Positions 1 through 7,960 of a stretch of 36,787 bases of DNA are shown here, piece after piece. How positions within the stretch are numbered: the stretch's first letter is position 1; each line of letters opens with the position of its first letter. A program made the translations under genes and the position numbers. The notes beneath the pieces were generated by a model that was not told the origin of the DNA, did no database searches, and was given only the letters and a program-made list of their open reading frames with translations. Source of the DNA: Micromonospora phytophila (GTDB taxonomy: Bacteria; Actinomycetota; Actinomycetes; Mycobacteriales; Micromonosporaceae); assembly GCF_023656545.1 (NCBI RefSeq), contig NZ_JAMOKF010000021.1, positions 1 to 36,787 of the forward strand, read 5' to 3'.

Positions 1-1631
1 GCCGCTACGTCGAGCCGCCGCAGGTGCAGACGCTCGACGAGAACCCGCTGATCCGCATCTCCGGGTGGGCGCTCCACCCGGAGCAGAAGCTGCTCGACGT
101 GCGGACCGGGCGACCGGGCGCACCGGCCGCCCCCACCCCGTCGGCCGGCCCACCGGCCGGGGCGGCCCCGGCAACCCGGGGCGTGCGGATCCGGCTGGCG
201 GTGCTCAGCGACTACGACGGGGTGACCTGGCGGGTCGGCGCGACGTACCGCAACGCCGGCCGGATCCTGCCGGCCACCCCGCCGGCCCCGGACAGCACCG
301 TGGAGACGGTACGGCAGGAGATCACCGTCGCCGAACTGAGCGGGCGGCTACTGCCCGCCGTCGCCACCCCGCGCGAGGTCACCGGGGCGCGGGTGGCGTA
401 CGACCCGGCGACCGGGACGCTGATCCGCCCGGAGGGCCTGACCCCGGGGCTGCGGTACACGGTGACCTCGGCCCGGGAGCAGCCGGACGCGAACCTGCTC
501 GCCACCGCGAACGTGCCGGCCGGCGAGGAGGTGGCCCGGATGCTGCGGGTCGCCGACGGGGTGCCCGATCCGCTGCGCCGCCTCGCCACCCAGCTCGCCG
601 AGGAAAACGGCGCCCCGCACGCGCGGGCCGCCGCGGTGGAGCAGTTCCTCGCCGAGCACTACCGGCTGGTGGCCGACGCGCCGAGCGGGCACGCGTACCC
701 GAATATGAACTTCTTCCTCTTCGGCCCTCGCAACGCCGGCGGGCAGCGGGGCACCTCGGAGCAGTTCGCGTCGGCGTTCGCCGTGCTGGGCCGGGTGGCC
801 GGCCTGCCGACCCGGGTGGTGGTCGGCTTCCAGTCCACCGGCGACGGTCCGGTCCGCGCCGGCGACGCGTACGCCTGGCCGGAGGTGCTCTTCGACGGGC
901 TGGGCTGGGTGGCGTTCGACCCGCTGCCCCAGCCGGACGACGAACCGCGCCCGGTGGAGGAGGACTTCCGCCCGACGCCGGACGAGCCGCCGCCGTCGGA
1001 GGTGCCCGAGCCGACGGTCGAGCCGACCGCGCCGCCGGAGCCGGTGGCCGCGCCGGGCGGACCGGCCGACTCCCGTGGAGTATCGACCCCGGCGCTGGTC
1101 GGCGGTGGCGCCGGCGGCGCGCTGCTGCTGGTCGGCGCGGCGCTGCTCACCCTGCTGACGCTGCGCCGCTCGCTGAGCCGGGCGAGGTTGGAGCGCGGTG
1201 ACCCCGGCCAGCGCATCGCCGGCGCCTGGCGGGAGATGACCGACGCGCTGCGGCTGGCCGGGCACCCGGTCAGCGGCGACCTCTCCGCCACCGAGGTCGC
1301 CGCGCGCGCCCGCCAGGCCGTCACCGACGCCCCGGCGAGGATGACAGGTGAGCCGGCGGACCCGCCCACCGCCGCCCCGGCCGGCCCCACCCCGGCGATC
1401 ACCGGGCTGCCTGACACCTCGGCGGGCATCAGGAACGTCGGCGCGCGGGTGGACGAGCTGGCCGGCCTGCTCAACCAGGTGGCCTTCGCCCCCGACACCG
1501 CCACCCCCGAGCAGGCCACCCGCGCCGCCACGGCCGCCGGCGACTACATCACCGCCCTGCGCGCCGCCCACCCCCGGTGGCGTCGGCTTCTGTGGTCCGT
1601 CCACCCCGGACCTCTCCGCTGGCCCCGCTGA
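1..1631 (+). CDS. Transglutaminase-fold (TgpA-type) membrane protein, 5' end outside window
   Basis: Reading frame open from position 3, so the start lies upstream; about 542 residues are visible. The pattern RGTSEQFASAFAVLGR followed by AYAWPEV and AFDPLP is the transglutaminase core of TgpA/DUF3488-type membrane proteins. In the canonical core, Cys precedes EQFA, His precedes AWxE, and Asp lies in FDP. Here the first two are Ser (near base 757) and Tyr (near 872) and only Asp remains, so a Cys-His-Asp triad is not present. After the core comes a Pro/Glu-rich linker (about 940-1070), one membrane span (about 1090-1160) and a C-terminal cytoplasmic segment resembling the DUF4129 tail. The N-terminal membrane part is off the window. 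The fold assignment is firm; enzymatic activity is doubtful. Confidence 0.85.
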   Translation, partial: RYVEPPQVQTLDENPLIRISGWALHPEQKLLDVRTGRPGAPAAPTPSAGPPAGAAPATRGVRIRLAVLSDYDGVTWRVGATYRNAGRILPATPPAPDSTVETVRQEITVAELSGRLLPAVATPREVTGARVAYDPATGTLIRPEGLTPGLRYTVTSAREQPDANLLATANVPAGEEVARMLRVADGVPDPLRRLATQLAEENGAPHARAAAVEQFLAEHYRLVADAPSGHAYPNMNFFLFGPRNAGGQRGTSEQFASAFAVLGRVAGLPTRVVVGFQSTGDGPVRAGDAYAWPEVLFDGLGWVAFDPLPQPDDEPRPVEEDFRPTPDEPPPSEVPEPTVEPTAPPEPVAAPGGPADSRGVSTPALVGGGAGGALLLVGAALLTLLTLRRSLSRARLERGDPGQRIAGAWREMTDALRLAGHPVSGDLSATEVAARARQAVTDAPARMTGEPADPPTAAPAGPTPAITGLPDTSAGIRNVGARVDELAGLLNQVAFAPDTATPEQATRAATAAGDYITALRAAHPRWRRLLWSVHPGPLRWPR

Positions 1632-1693
1632 ATACGGATCAGACCACGACCAGGCGGCGTCTGCGACGCGATTCGACGCCGGTCAAAGGCCGC

Positions 1694-2083
1694 CTACAGG
1701 TAGCGGCACACCTGCTCGGGTGGGCAGGTGTCGGGTTTGGCGTTGGTGGCGACGCCGTGAAGCTGAGCCACGGTGGCCCGCAGGGCGTGCAGGTCGGCGA
1801 CCTGGGCGTCGATGGCGTCGAGCCGTTGGGCGAGCAGTTGGCGTACGTGTCCGCAGGGGGCGTGGCCGGTGTCGCGGACGGTGAGGATGTCGCGGATCTG
1901 GGCGAGGGTGAGGCCGGCGGCGCGGCCGCGGCGGATGAAGTCGAGCCGGCCAACGGCGTCCTCGCCGTAGTCCCGATAGCCGACCGAGGTGCGTGCGGCG
2001 GGTGGGAGAAGGCCGCTGGCTTCGTAGAAACGCAGCGTCTTGGTGGTGGTGCCGGTCGCCTCGGCCAGTTCCCCGATCCGCAT
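1694..2083 (-). CDS. merR: MerR-family metal-responsive regulator, probably mercury sensing
   Basis: 129 residues. The N-terminal winged HTH reads MRIGELAEATGTTTKTLRFY, followed by the long dimerisation helix. Three cysteines match the metal site of this family: C77 (APCGHV), C120 and C126 near the end (CPPEQVC). Cys at position 77 is typical of sensors of divalent soft metals (Hg, Zn, Cd, Pb); copper sensors have Ser there. An AGGAGG ribosome site lies 8-13 bases before the ATG. The gene is divergent from the organomercurial lyase and shares a 130-base intergenic region holding a perfect MerR-type dyad, so it most likely controls that gene. The name merR rests on context; a Zn/Cd/Pb sensor is the alternative. 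Confidence 0.85.
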   Translation of the reverse strand: MRIGELAEATGTTTKTLRFYEASGLLPPAARTSVGYRDYGEDAVGRLDFIRRGRAAGLTLAQIRDILTVRDTGHAPCGHVRQLLAQRLDAIDAQVADLHALRATVAQLHGVATNAKPDTCPPEQVCRYL

Positions 2084-2107
2084 GCGGCGGCCTCCTGTCG
2101 TCGCGCC

Positions 2108-2139
2108 TTGACCTTCCCCCGTACTGGAAGGTCCAGTCT
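2108..2139 (+). promoter_or_regulatory. MerR-type operator-promoter of the organomercurial lyase gene
   Basis: A -35 box TTGACC (2108-2113) and a weak -10 box CAGTCT (2134-2139) are separated by 20 bases, the over-long spacing typical of MerR-activated promoters. Inside the spacer lies a perfect inverted repeat, ACCTTCC (2111-2117) and GGAAGGT (2126-2132), separated by 8 bases. The layout matches the family model in which MerR distorts DNA to bring -35 and -10 into register. It points toward the lyase gene and lies 28 bases upstream of the merR start. Confidence 0.82.
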
Positions 2140-2214
2140 GGTCCTGGAAAACGCCGTGACGGTCACGCGGTGTGCGTCATGCCACCAGGAGCCGCGTTTC
2201 GGGGAGGGGCCGAG

Positions 2215-3183
2215 ATGACCACAGCAGGAGATAGTGCGGCAGAGGGCCGGGTGTCGGTTGAGCTTCGTTCCGTGCCCGACTGTCCGAACCTCGTCCCGAC
2301 CCGGCAGGAGCTGCGCGGCGCGCTGGTCGACCTCGGGTTGCCGCTGGCGGTGGTTACCGAGGTCGTGGGCAATTATCCGTCGCCGTCGATCCTGGTCAAC
2401 GGCGTGGACGTGATGGGCGGCACCGGCGACGATTCGGCGGCATGCCGCCTGGATCTCCCCACTGGCGACCGTATCCGCGCTGCCCTGCGCCAGGCGGTAG
2501 ACGCGGGGTCCGCTACGGCCCAGACGGAGCTGAGCTTGGTGGATTGCTGCGCGCAGCCGGGCAACGCCATCCGGGCCGACCGGCCGCACCGCGCCGAGCA
2601 GCTGCCCGACAGGTTCCGCCAGGTGCACCGAGCGATCCTGCGTCATTTCGCTGCCACCGGGACCGCCCCGACGGACGCCGACATCTGCGCTGCCATGAAC
2701 GGGGCGGACCTGGACACCGGGCAAGCGCTGCGGGAACTTGCTCGGGAAGACCTTGTCGCCGTCGACGCCGCCGGGCGTTTGGTGGCGGCCTATCCGTTCT
2801 CGCCAACGCCAACGCCGCACATGGTGTCACTCGACGAGGTCGAGGTGTTCGCGATGTGTGCCATCGACGCGTTGGGGATGCCGTTCATGCTCGGCACTGA
2901 CGCGACGATCACCTCTGCCGATCCGCACACTGGCCAACCCGTCCGTGTGACCATCACCAACGATGCCGCGACCTACCAGCCGCCGGAAGCGGTGATTGTG
3001 TATGCAGCCACCGGGAACGCCGGCCGCTCCGTGGACACGTGCTGCTCCACCATCAACTTCTTCACCAACGCTGCCAACGCTCAGGCGTGGATTGCGGCCC
3101 ATCCGCGCCTGGCGGCCACCGTTCTCGACCAGGACCAGGCCGTCACGCTCGGCCGCGACATCTTCGAACCGCTGCTTGCCTGA
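2215..3183 (+). CDS. merB: Organomercurial (alkylmercury) lyase with N-terminal thioredoxin-like domain
   Basis: 322 residues from ATG 2215, preceded by GGGGAGGGG; an open frame continues upstream to 1993 but overlaps the operator. Residues about 125-322 are a MerB domain that cleaves the carbon-mercury bond: AYPFSPTPTPHMVSL leads to MCAIDALGMPFMLGTDA with C215 and D218 (family C96 and D99), and DTCCSTINFF supplies C276/C277 (family C159). Residues about 10-95 are a separate domain with VPDCPN (C23) and GNYPSPSILVNGVDVMG, resembling the thioredoxin/glutaredoxin-like module of related actinobacterial proteins. A CC pair (C111-C112) sits in the linker. Classical MerB is about 212 residues, so this is a fusion. 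No mercuric reductase (merA) or transporter is nearby, so released Hg(II) must be handled elsewhere. Confidence 0.9.
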   Translation: MTTAGDSAAEGRVSVELRSVPDCPNLVPTRQELRGALVDLGLPLAVVTEVVGNYPSPSILVNGVDVMGGTGDDSAACRLDLPTGDRIRAALRQAVDAGSATAQTELSLVDCCAQPGNAIRADRPHRAEQLPDRFRQVHRAILRHFAATGTAPTDADICAAMNGADLDTGQALRELAREDLVAVDAAGRLVAAYPFSPTPTPHMVSLDEVEVFAMCAIDALGMPFMLGTDATITSADPHTGQPVRVTITNDAATYQPPEAVIVYAATGNAGRSVDTCCSTINFFTNAANAQAWIAAHPRLAATVLDQDQAVTLGRDIFEPLLA

Positions 3184-3239
3184 GACCGCCAGCAACACCG
3201 CCAGCCCGCCCGCTTCCGAACCCAACACGAGGTGTAGTC

Positions 3240-3602
3240 ATGCCCGGCTCCGGAAGGCGTCGAAAGTCCACCGCCACGGTGGCCGCCGCCACACGCGGCC
3301 GAGTCCTGATTCCGGTCCCGTTCAACGCGGACACTGTCTGGGGAGCGAAGCCCCGTCACCACATTCGCGGCACTGTGAACGGCATGGGTGTGCGTGCCGT
3401 CCTAGAACCAGTTGGCGACGGCCTCGGGTTCACCCTCGCCGGCACGTGTCGGCGTACGGGTCAGCGCGCCCAACCGGGTACGTCCGAACGTGCACCGGTC
3501 CATAGCGACGCTCAACGATTGATCCCGGAGGTCCGGCACCCTGCCTCGATCCGGCCATCGACTTCAACGACTATCGCTGTCCGAGTCGGGCCGAGATCGT
3601 GA
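3240..3602 (+). CDS. Small protein with DUF1905-like domain, C-terminus possibly degraded
   Basis: 120 residues from ATG 3240, 56 bases after the lyase gene. Residues about 20-68 (RVLIPVPFNADTVWGAK, then RGTVNGMGVRAVLEP and GFTLAG) follow the DUF1905 pattern of a small beta-barrel protein. The usual end of the domain, an arginine-rich strand followed by GD-V-V-L, is not recognisable; from about residue 70 the translation becomes basic and low in complexity. This suggests an old frameshift or a truncated gene. Function unknown. It could be co-transcribed with the lyase, but nothing else ties it to mercury. Confidence 0.45.
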   Translation: MPGSGRRRKSTATVAAATRGRVLIPVPFNADTVWGAKPRHHIRGTVNGMGVRAVLEPVGDGLGFTLAGTCRRTGQRAQPGTSERAPVHSDAQRLIPEVRHPASIRPSTSTTIAVRVGPRS

Positions 3603-3740
3603 TAACTGTGGGCGACTGTCTTGGCGCCCGAGCCGCCGCTCGCATCGCGGCATGAGCGGATGGGCGGAGCAAACCAACCGTGACCGATTCGACGCCGCCG
3701 ACGCGTACGCCCGCGGTATGAGGCGAATGCCGTACGCGTT

Positions 3741-4097
3741 TCAGTACGGCAGGTCCCGGCCTAGATGGCGGGCGTACGCGCGGTGCGCGGCGAGGATCGC
3801 GTCGAGCCACCGGGCGAGCATCTCGTCGGCCCGGCGCACCTGCGCCGTCTTGGCCTCGAAGGACTCGCGGTCGTAGTGGACGGCGGACTCGATGCCGGGC
3901 TGCGCGGCGAGCGCGTTCTCCAGTAGGTCCTCGGGGATGGAGCCGCGGCTCGGTTGGACCAGGAATCCCACCTCGTCGTCGAAGCCGAAGCCCCACTCCA
4001 GGCCACCCCCCGTTGAGAGGTAGACCTGCGCGCAGAGGGCGTCGCGGGTGATTTGAAACTCCTCTCGCCTCTCGTCGGGGCCGGCAAGAGCGATCAA
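3741..4097 (-). CDS. Uncharacterised 118-residue protein
   Basis: A clean open frame with actinobacterial codon bias and protein-like composition: an N-terminal beta-rich half (LEWGFGFDDEVGFLVQPSRG) and a helical C-terminal half (DEMLARWLDAILAAHRAYARHLG) ending DLPY. The only in-frame initiator is TTG at 4097, and the frame is open for 13 further codons upstream to a TAA (4137-4139). The start is therefore uncertain and the N-terminus may be truncated. No membrane span or signal peptide. I do not recognise the family. Upstream of it lies more than 500 bases with no gene. Confidence 0.55.
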   Translation of the reverse strand: MIALAGPDERREEFQITRDALCAQVYLSTGGGLEWGFGFDDEVGFLVQPSRGSIPEDLLENALAAQPGIESAVHYDRESFEAKTAQVRRADEMLARWLDAILAAHRAYARHLGRDLPY

Positions 4098-4622
4098 CTC
4101 AGTCGGGAACCGGTCGAGAGCCGCGGCGACGGAATGTTATTCGCCTGCAGGCACTCGGAAGATCGTCGTGCATGCCGAGGTCGTTCACGTTCGGGCTGGC
4201 CGCTGCCGCTCGGCACGAAGTGCGAGTGCACCCTGGCGACATTCTTGCCGTTGAGTTTCGGGTTGTCACCGCGGCCTTCGCCTGGTTCGCCGGGTCCTGG
4301 TGCCACCGTGCGGTCAGCGGCAGATCCGGATACGTCTGAGCGGCGCGCGAGAAAGCGGCCACGGCGGCCGCTCATCGCGGCGAGCGCCTCACCATCTCGT
4401 GGGATTGCGCCGACGCCGCACTCTCACCGGCCGGCTCGGGCACCGGTGCTGATCTTGGCAAGCAGCCCGCCTCGACCGGACATCCGGTCAGCCCCGCAAC
4501 ACCGCAGTACCCCGGCTGGACCCGTTCCGGCCCTCGACGGGAGGATCACGCTTCGTGCTGTGCACGTGTGGATGTCGACCTGATCAAGCAGACGGTTGGG
4601 TTCCGAGTGGGGAGGCTGAACC
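4098..4622. other. 525-base stretch without a recognisable gene
   Basis: Short open frames exist on both strands (for example 4099-4362 minus) but have Arg/Ser/Pro-rich shadow composition, no ribosome site and no family resemblance. I see no strong hairpin or repeat. It probably contains the promoter for the gene at 4623 and decayed sequence. Confidence 0.4.
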
Positions 4623-5138
4623 GTGGGTATCGCGTGGCGTGACTCGCCGGAAGAACTGGTCGGGCTGCTACGCCGACACGGCCTGACTCCGGACCGGGTG
4701 GACAACGTCGAGGCGGCGTGGAAGGCGTTCCGCGAGTTTCTTGCTCAGCCGGTCGACGGCCTGGAGCCAGGGCCGGACAGCGACGCCGCCGGCTTCATTG
4801 TTCAGTGGGGCCGGTACAGCTGGCACGACCAGCTCCCCAGCCTGAGCTTCACCCGACAGTTCGCCGTCGACGTGCGGGAAACCTGGACCGAGACCGACTG
4901 GTACCAGCCAGAATACTGGCAGGTGAGCCTGGACCTGGTATTCCCAGACGCACCCGCGCTCGCCGATCTCGACCGGCTCAACGTGCAGAACACCGGGTTC
5001 GACTTCAGTCCACCCGGCCGCGAACGAGACCATGCGATCGGTGAAGCGGAGTGGGAAGTGCAGCACTACCCCACACTGCAAGCACTGTGGGCGAGCACCC
5101 CCTTGCACAGCGCCGTCACGCTGGACCGTGCAGACTGA
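4623..5138 (+). CDS. Uncharacterised 171-residue cytoplasmic protein
   Basis: GTG start at 4623 with a GGGGAGG-like ribosome site just upstream. The composition is acidic and rich in Trp and aromatic residues (EAAWKAFREF, FIVQWGRYSWHDQLP, LSFTRQFAVDV), typical of a small soluble actinobacterial family of unknown function in which a conserved TRQF strand follows a QWG motif. No catalytic motif, signal or membrane segment is visible. It is followed by two further small uncharacterised proteins on the same strand, but the gaps (130 and 134 bases) do not force an operon. Confidence 0.75.
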   Translation: MGIAWRDSPEELVGLLRRHGLTPDRVDNVEAAWKAFREFLAQPVDGLEPGPDSDAAGFIVQWGRYSWHDQLPSLSFTRQFAVDVRETWTETDWYQPEYWQVSLDLVFPDAPALADLDRLNVQNTGFDFSPPGRERDHAIGEAEWEVQHYPTLQALWASTPLHSAVTLDRAD

Positions 5139-5268
5139 TCACCCGAGCGCCGCAGCCACACCCGGACCCGGACGCCGGTGGGTCACTTCCGGCTGACAAG
5201 TGCGGCGCCGACCGCGCGCGGTCTGCGGAGCCAGATGAGTGCAGTTGTCGGAGGGTATCGTCGCCGGC

Positions 5269-5730
5269 ATGTCGCTACCTGATCTGGTTCCGATAGCGCG
5301 CGAACCGGGGTACCACACCGACAGGGTAGGGCGATACGCCGACGGCCAGTTCTACGCGGGGATACACGGCGCGCATCGTGATGATGACCATGAGCCGGAT
5401 CCGGACCGGGAACGGATACGCTGGTACGCCTACCTGCACCTGTTCGACGTCGACGGCCGCCACCGTCGGTCTGACATCTCGCTGGTGGCCACCGCCCCGT
5501 ATCTACGAGGTGAGCTTGGTGACCAGGCCGAGGCGCGCTTGGCTGGCCTGCTCGATCAGCTACCCGAACGGCAGTACGACGACATCGCCATCCAGCTGTT
5601 TCGCGTGGTCCATGACGGTGTCACGTTCGGCTTGATTGACGAGTCTGACGCTGAGCGAGGCGACTGGGTCGAGTTGTACCCAGACCGCCTCGGGTTCACA
5701 GAACCGTGGGACGGGCTCTACAGCACCTGA
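5269..5730 (+). CDS. Uncharacterised 153-residue acidic protein
   Basis: ATG 5269 is chosen because GGAGGG precedes it by about 14 bases; an in-frame GTG at 5239 would add 10 residues. The sequence is strongly acidic with alternating strands and helices (RIRWYAYLHLFDVDGRHRRS, QYDDIAIQLFRVVHDG, RGDWVELYPDRLGF). It resembles immunity-like or SUKH/Imm-type small proteins in general character only; I cannot assign a family. No membrane segment. Confidence 0.68.
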   Translation: MSLPDLVPIAREPGYHTDRVGRYADGQFYAGIHGAHRDDDHEPDPDRERIRWYAYLHLFDVDGRHRRSDISLVATAPYLRGELGDQAEARLAGLLDQLPERQYDDIAIQLFRVVHDGVTFGLIDESDAERGDWVELYPDRLGFTEPWDGLYST

Positions 5731-5864
5731 TCGCCGAGCACGACCAGCATCGCGTAGCAGGTCAACGCCAGTCGCTCGACGCACGCTCACATCGGCATTA
5801 TGGGGCGTTCCATAAGAGCGTGACCCGTGCCCGCAGCATCGGGTTGAATACCGTGGTGATCACG

Positions 5865-6497
5865 ATGGAAGCGGTCATCGAGGTTCCCGCGGTTGCCGGC
5901 GCGTCGCCACCGCCGTGGCCGGTGGAAGCGATGGCGCCCGGTTCGTGGTTGGTGCTCAACGCCGGTTGTGCCGATGACCGGGTCGGGCTGTTCGTGGCCG
6001 CGCTCGCTGGTCGGATTGAGGTTCAGCCTCCTGGCGGCCGCGATGAGGTCGTGAACGCGCTGCTGGCTGAGGAGTTTCTCATTGCTGCCGGCGGCCTGCA
6101 GGTTCGCGACAGCACCATCGGGACGGTGGTGACGCCGGGCTGCTGTGCCGGGCTGGAGGACTGGCGCGACTGGGCCCAGGTGTTGATCGGCGACTCGCCG
6201 TGGCTGGGACATGACCCGGGTCCGGAGGTCGAGGTCGTCAGCGACGATCTGCGGGTGTGGCAGGACGGCGGCCCGAACCGGTATCGCGGCCGGTGGGCCG
6301 GAGTCCACGTCGACCTGCCACACCGTGCGCTACCCGGGCTGCTGAGCGGCGCGCAGCGGGACCTGGTCGGCTTCCTCGACGCCCTCACCGGATGGGCCAC
6401 GCGAGTCGGCCTGCAGCAGCGAGGGACCGCTCTGGTTGAAGCGACCGACAAGAACTTCGCGATCACGGCGCCGTTGGACGTACAGCCTCTCCGATAG
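5865..6497 (+). CDS. Uncharacterised 210-residue protein
   Basis: ATG 5865 is favoured because the predicted protein begins naturally here (MEAVIEVPAVAG); an open frame extends to 5706 but overlaps the previous gene. Visible features are a possible binding-type loop (VLNAGCADDRVGLFVAALAG), a Cys pair (TPGCCAGLEDWRDWAQ) and a Trp-rich middle. The C-terminal helix (LSGAQRDLVGFLDALTGWA) looks amphipathic. It has no signal peptide or membrane span. Family and function not recognised. Confidence 0.65.
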   Translation: MEAVIEVPAVAGASPPPWPVEAMAPGSWLVLNAGCADDRVGLFVAALAGRIEVQPPGGRDEVVNALLAEEFLIAAGGLQVRDSTIGTVVTPGCCAGLEDWRDWAQVLIGDSPWLGHDPGPEVEVVSDDLRVWQDGGPNRYRGRWAGVHVDLPHRALPGLLSGAQRDLVGFLDALTGWATRVGLQQRGTALVEATDKNFAITAPLDVQPLR

Positions 6498-6626
6498 CGC
6501 TGTCATCGGCAGATGCGTGTGTCTGATCTTCGGCGAGGGGCGACGATCGGCGTGATCCGTTGGGTAGCGGTCGTCATCGTCCTGCGGCCTTTACGAAAGT
6601 CCACATTGACGTCCTCGCACAAGGGG

Positions 6627-6845
6627 CTACGGCGTCAACAGCGGCTCCACGAACATCACCGATTGCCCGCGGGAGCCGACGGCGGGTAACCGCTCGACCG
6701 CGCCGTCGCGCACGGACAGCCGTACTCCGCTCGCGGGTTCGCGCGGGAAGTGCCAGGGGTGGTAGCCGAACAGCACGTGTTCGGTGTCCTCCCAGACCGG
6801 CTCTCGATACGTCCCCTGTGGGGACCGCCGGCGGTCCTCAATTCG
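6627..6845 (-). pseudogene. Fragment of a WD40/TolB-like beta-propeller protein (tentative)
   Basis: The last ~65 residues of a minus-strand frame have protein-like character: YREPVWEDTEHVLFGYHPW followed by VRLSVRDGAVERLPAVG. That is the strand-turn pattern at the end of TolB/WD40-like sensor or lipoprotein families (W-E-D-x-x-x-V-L-F). Upstream the same frame turns basic and repetitive, and no start with a ribosome site exists. I take it as a C-terminal remnant next to the tRNA-Arg scar. Low confidence. Confidence 0.35.
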
Positions 6846-7025
6846 CGACCAACCCGCCCCACGGGACATGGCAATCGACTTTCGTCTATCAATTCGACCG
6901 CTCTCGACGTTGCCGCCGATCAGACCCAGCCGGACCCGCGTGGACTGCCCCGGAAACGGCGGGACGTAGGGCACGCTCGTCGGACGAGCAGCCACCGAGC
7001 AGCCACGTGTCCGTAAAGGACGGAC

Positions 7026-7064
7026 AAAAAAGAGCCTGACCCGCGTTTCCACAGGTCAGGCTCT
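7026..7064 (-). terminator. Intrinsic terminator downstream of a tRNA-Arg locus
   Basis: Perfect 11-bp stem: AGAGCCTGACC at 7031-7041 and its complement at 7054-7064, with a 12-base loop. On the minus strand the stem is followed directly by a run of six T. It lies 10 bases beyond the 3' end of the tRNA-Arg fragment, where a tRNA terminator is expected, so it marks the original chromosomal flank. Confidence 0.85.
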
Positions 7065-7074
7065 TATGATCTTG

Positions 7075-7116
7075 TGCGCCCGAAGGGACTCGAACCCCTA
7101 ACCTTCTGATCCGTAG
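7075..7116 (-). other. tRNA-Arg(ACG) 3'-half: probable integration scar (att site)
   Basis: Read on the minus strand, this is the anticodon loop and right anticodon arm, variable loop, T arm (GGTTCGAGTCC) and acceptor 3' strand CGGGCGC plus discriminator A of a tRNA-Arg(ACG). Homology stops in the anticodon loop: at 7117 onward the left anticodon arm, D arm and 5' acceptor strand are absent. A 3' half ending in the anticodon region is the classic core of tRNA-targeting tyrosine-recombinase elements (ICEs, phages). The adjacent terminator suggests the chromosomal side is at the left and foreign DNA begins at 7117. Confidence 0.78.
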
Positions 7117-7493
7117 ACCGATGTTTGTCTATGGGGTTGATCAGGCTGGTCAAGCGTCCGCCGGAGGCCCCTCTGATCCGCATCGGTCCCACCAGATACC
7201 AGCAGGTCCACGCCCTGGATCAGGGTTCGTCGGTCGTCGCTCGTCACCAGGTGACGCCCCAGAATCCGAATGGGTCCCTGCACATCCCGACCAGTTCCCC
7301 GACGTCCGAGCAGCCATGGAGCAGCCCCGAGCAGCTCGCAGAGTCAGTCAGGGCAGCGAGATCTTCCGCATCGTGGTCGGGGTGGCTGCGTAGATGAAGG
7401 GCGACGGCTCGGCGAGGGAGCGCTCGATGTTGCGCCAGCGGGTCATGACGCCCCTCGAGTTGGGCGAGGACGCTGCGCCGGCGTCGGCGGCTG
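7117..7493. other. Gene-poor stretch inside the scar; one short coding-like fragment
   Basis: No intact gene. A minus-strand stretch at 7348-7446 encodes MTRWRNIERSLAEPSPFIY followed by about a dozen residues; its composition looks coding, yet it has no family I can name and is cut at its 5' end. The remainder shows only shadow frames. Confidence 0.35.
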
Positions 7494-7916
7494 TCAGGGC
7501 GACCATTCTGGCGCGGGTGTGGCGCCAGACTCGGCCGTGGCCTTCTGTGCTTCGAGCTTCGGGCTGTCGGCGAGCTTCAGCCAGACGACACCGCCGATGA
7601 TCACGGCCAGCCAGACCGCGCGAACCTGGGTAAGCGATTCGTGGAAGAACACCGGGCCCAGGAGCGCCGCGCCGACGGCGCCAATGCCTGCCCAGACGGC
7701 GTAACCGATCCCGACGTCGATGGCCTTGAGTGCGACGCTGAGGCAGAACAACGTCAGGAGGAAGAAGACGAAAGCGGAGATCGACCATCCGAGAACAGTG
7801 AACCCCTCGCTTCCGCCGACACTGAGCGCGTAGCCGACCTCGAACGCGCCGGCGAGGAGCAGCACGAGCCAGGGGCCAGCGTTCTTGGAGTCGTTCTTGG
7901 TTGGCGACACGGTCAT
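7494..7916 (-). CDS. SMR-family exporter subunit, SugE/Gdx-like
   Basis: 140 residues with four predicted membrane helices. The key proton/substrate-coupling Glu lies in helix 1 (LLLAGAFEVGYALS), and helix 3-4 contains IGYAVWAGIGAVGAALLG, very close to the signature of guanidinium exporters. The N-terminal ~12 residues and a 25-residue polar C-terminal tail extend beyond the usual 105-residue family length. ATG 7916 has AAAGGACTG as ribosome site. It lies 44 bases after the second SMR gene and probably forms a hetero-dimeric antiporter with it. The substrate could be guanidinium or quaternary cations; sequence does not decide. Confidence 0.85.
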   Translation of the reverse strand: MTVSPTKNDSKNAGPWLVLLLAGAFEVGYALSVGGSEGFTVLGWSISAFVFFLLTLFCLSVALKAIDVGIGYAVWAGIGAVGAALLGPVFFHESLTQVRAVWLAVIIGGVVWLKLADSPKLEAQKATAESGATPAPEWSP

Positions 7917-7960
7917 CGAGTCAGTCCTTTCGTCTGGTGGGTGCGATGGATGGGCGCGGG

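Noticed and set aside
348..1604. 418-codon minus-strand open frame opposite the transglutaminase-fold gene
   Set aside because: Composition rich in Arg/Gly with no domain; it is the GC-driven shadow of the plus-strand gene.
1639..2820. 393-codon minus-strand frame covering merR and part of merB
   Set aside because: Out of frame with the clear MerR protein and antisense to the lyase; low-complexity translation.
7075..7116. A functional tRNA-Arg gene
   Set aside because: The left anticodon arm, D arm and 5' acceptor strand are missing, so no cloverleaf can form.
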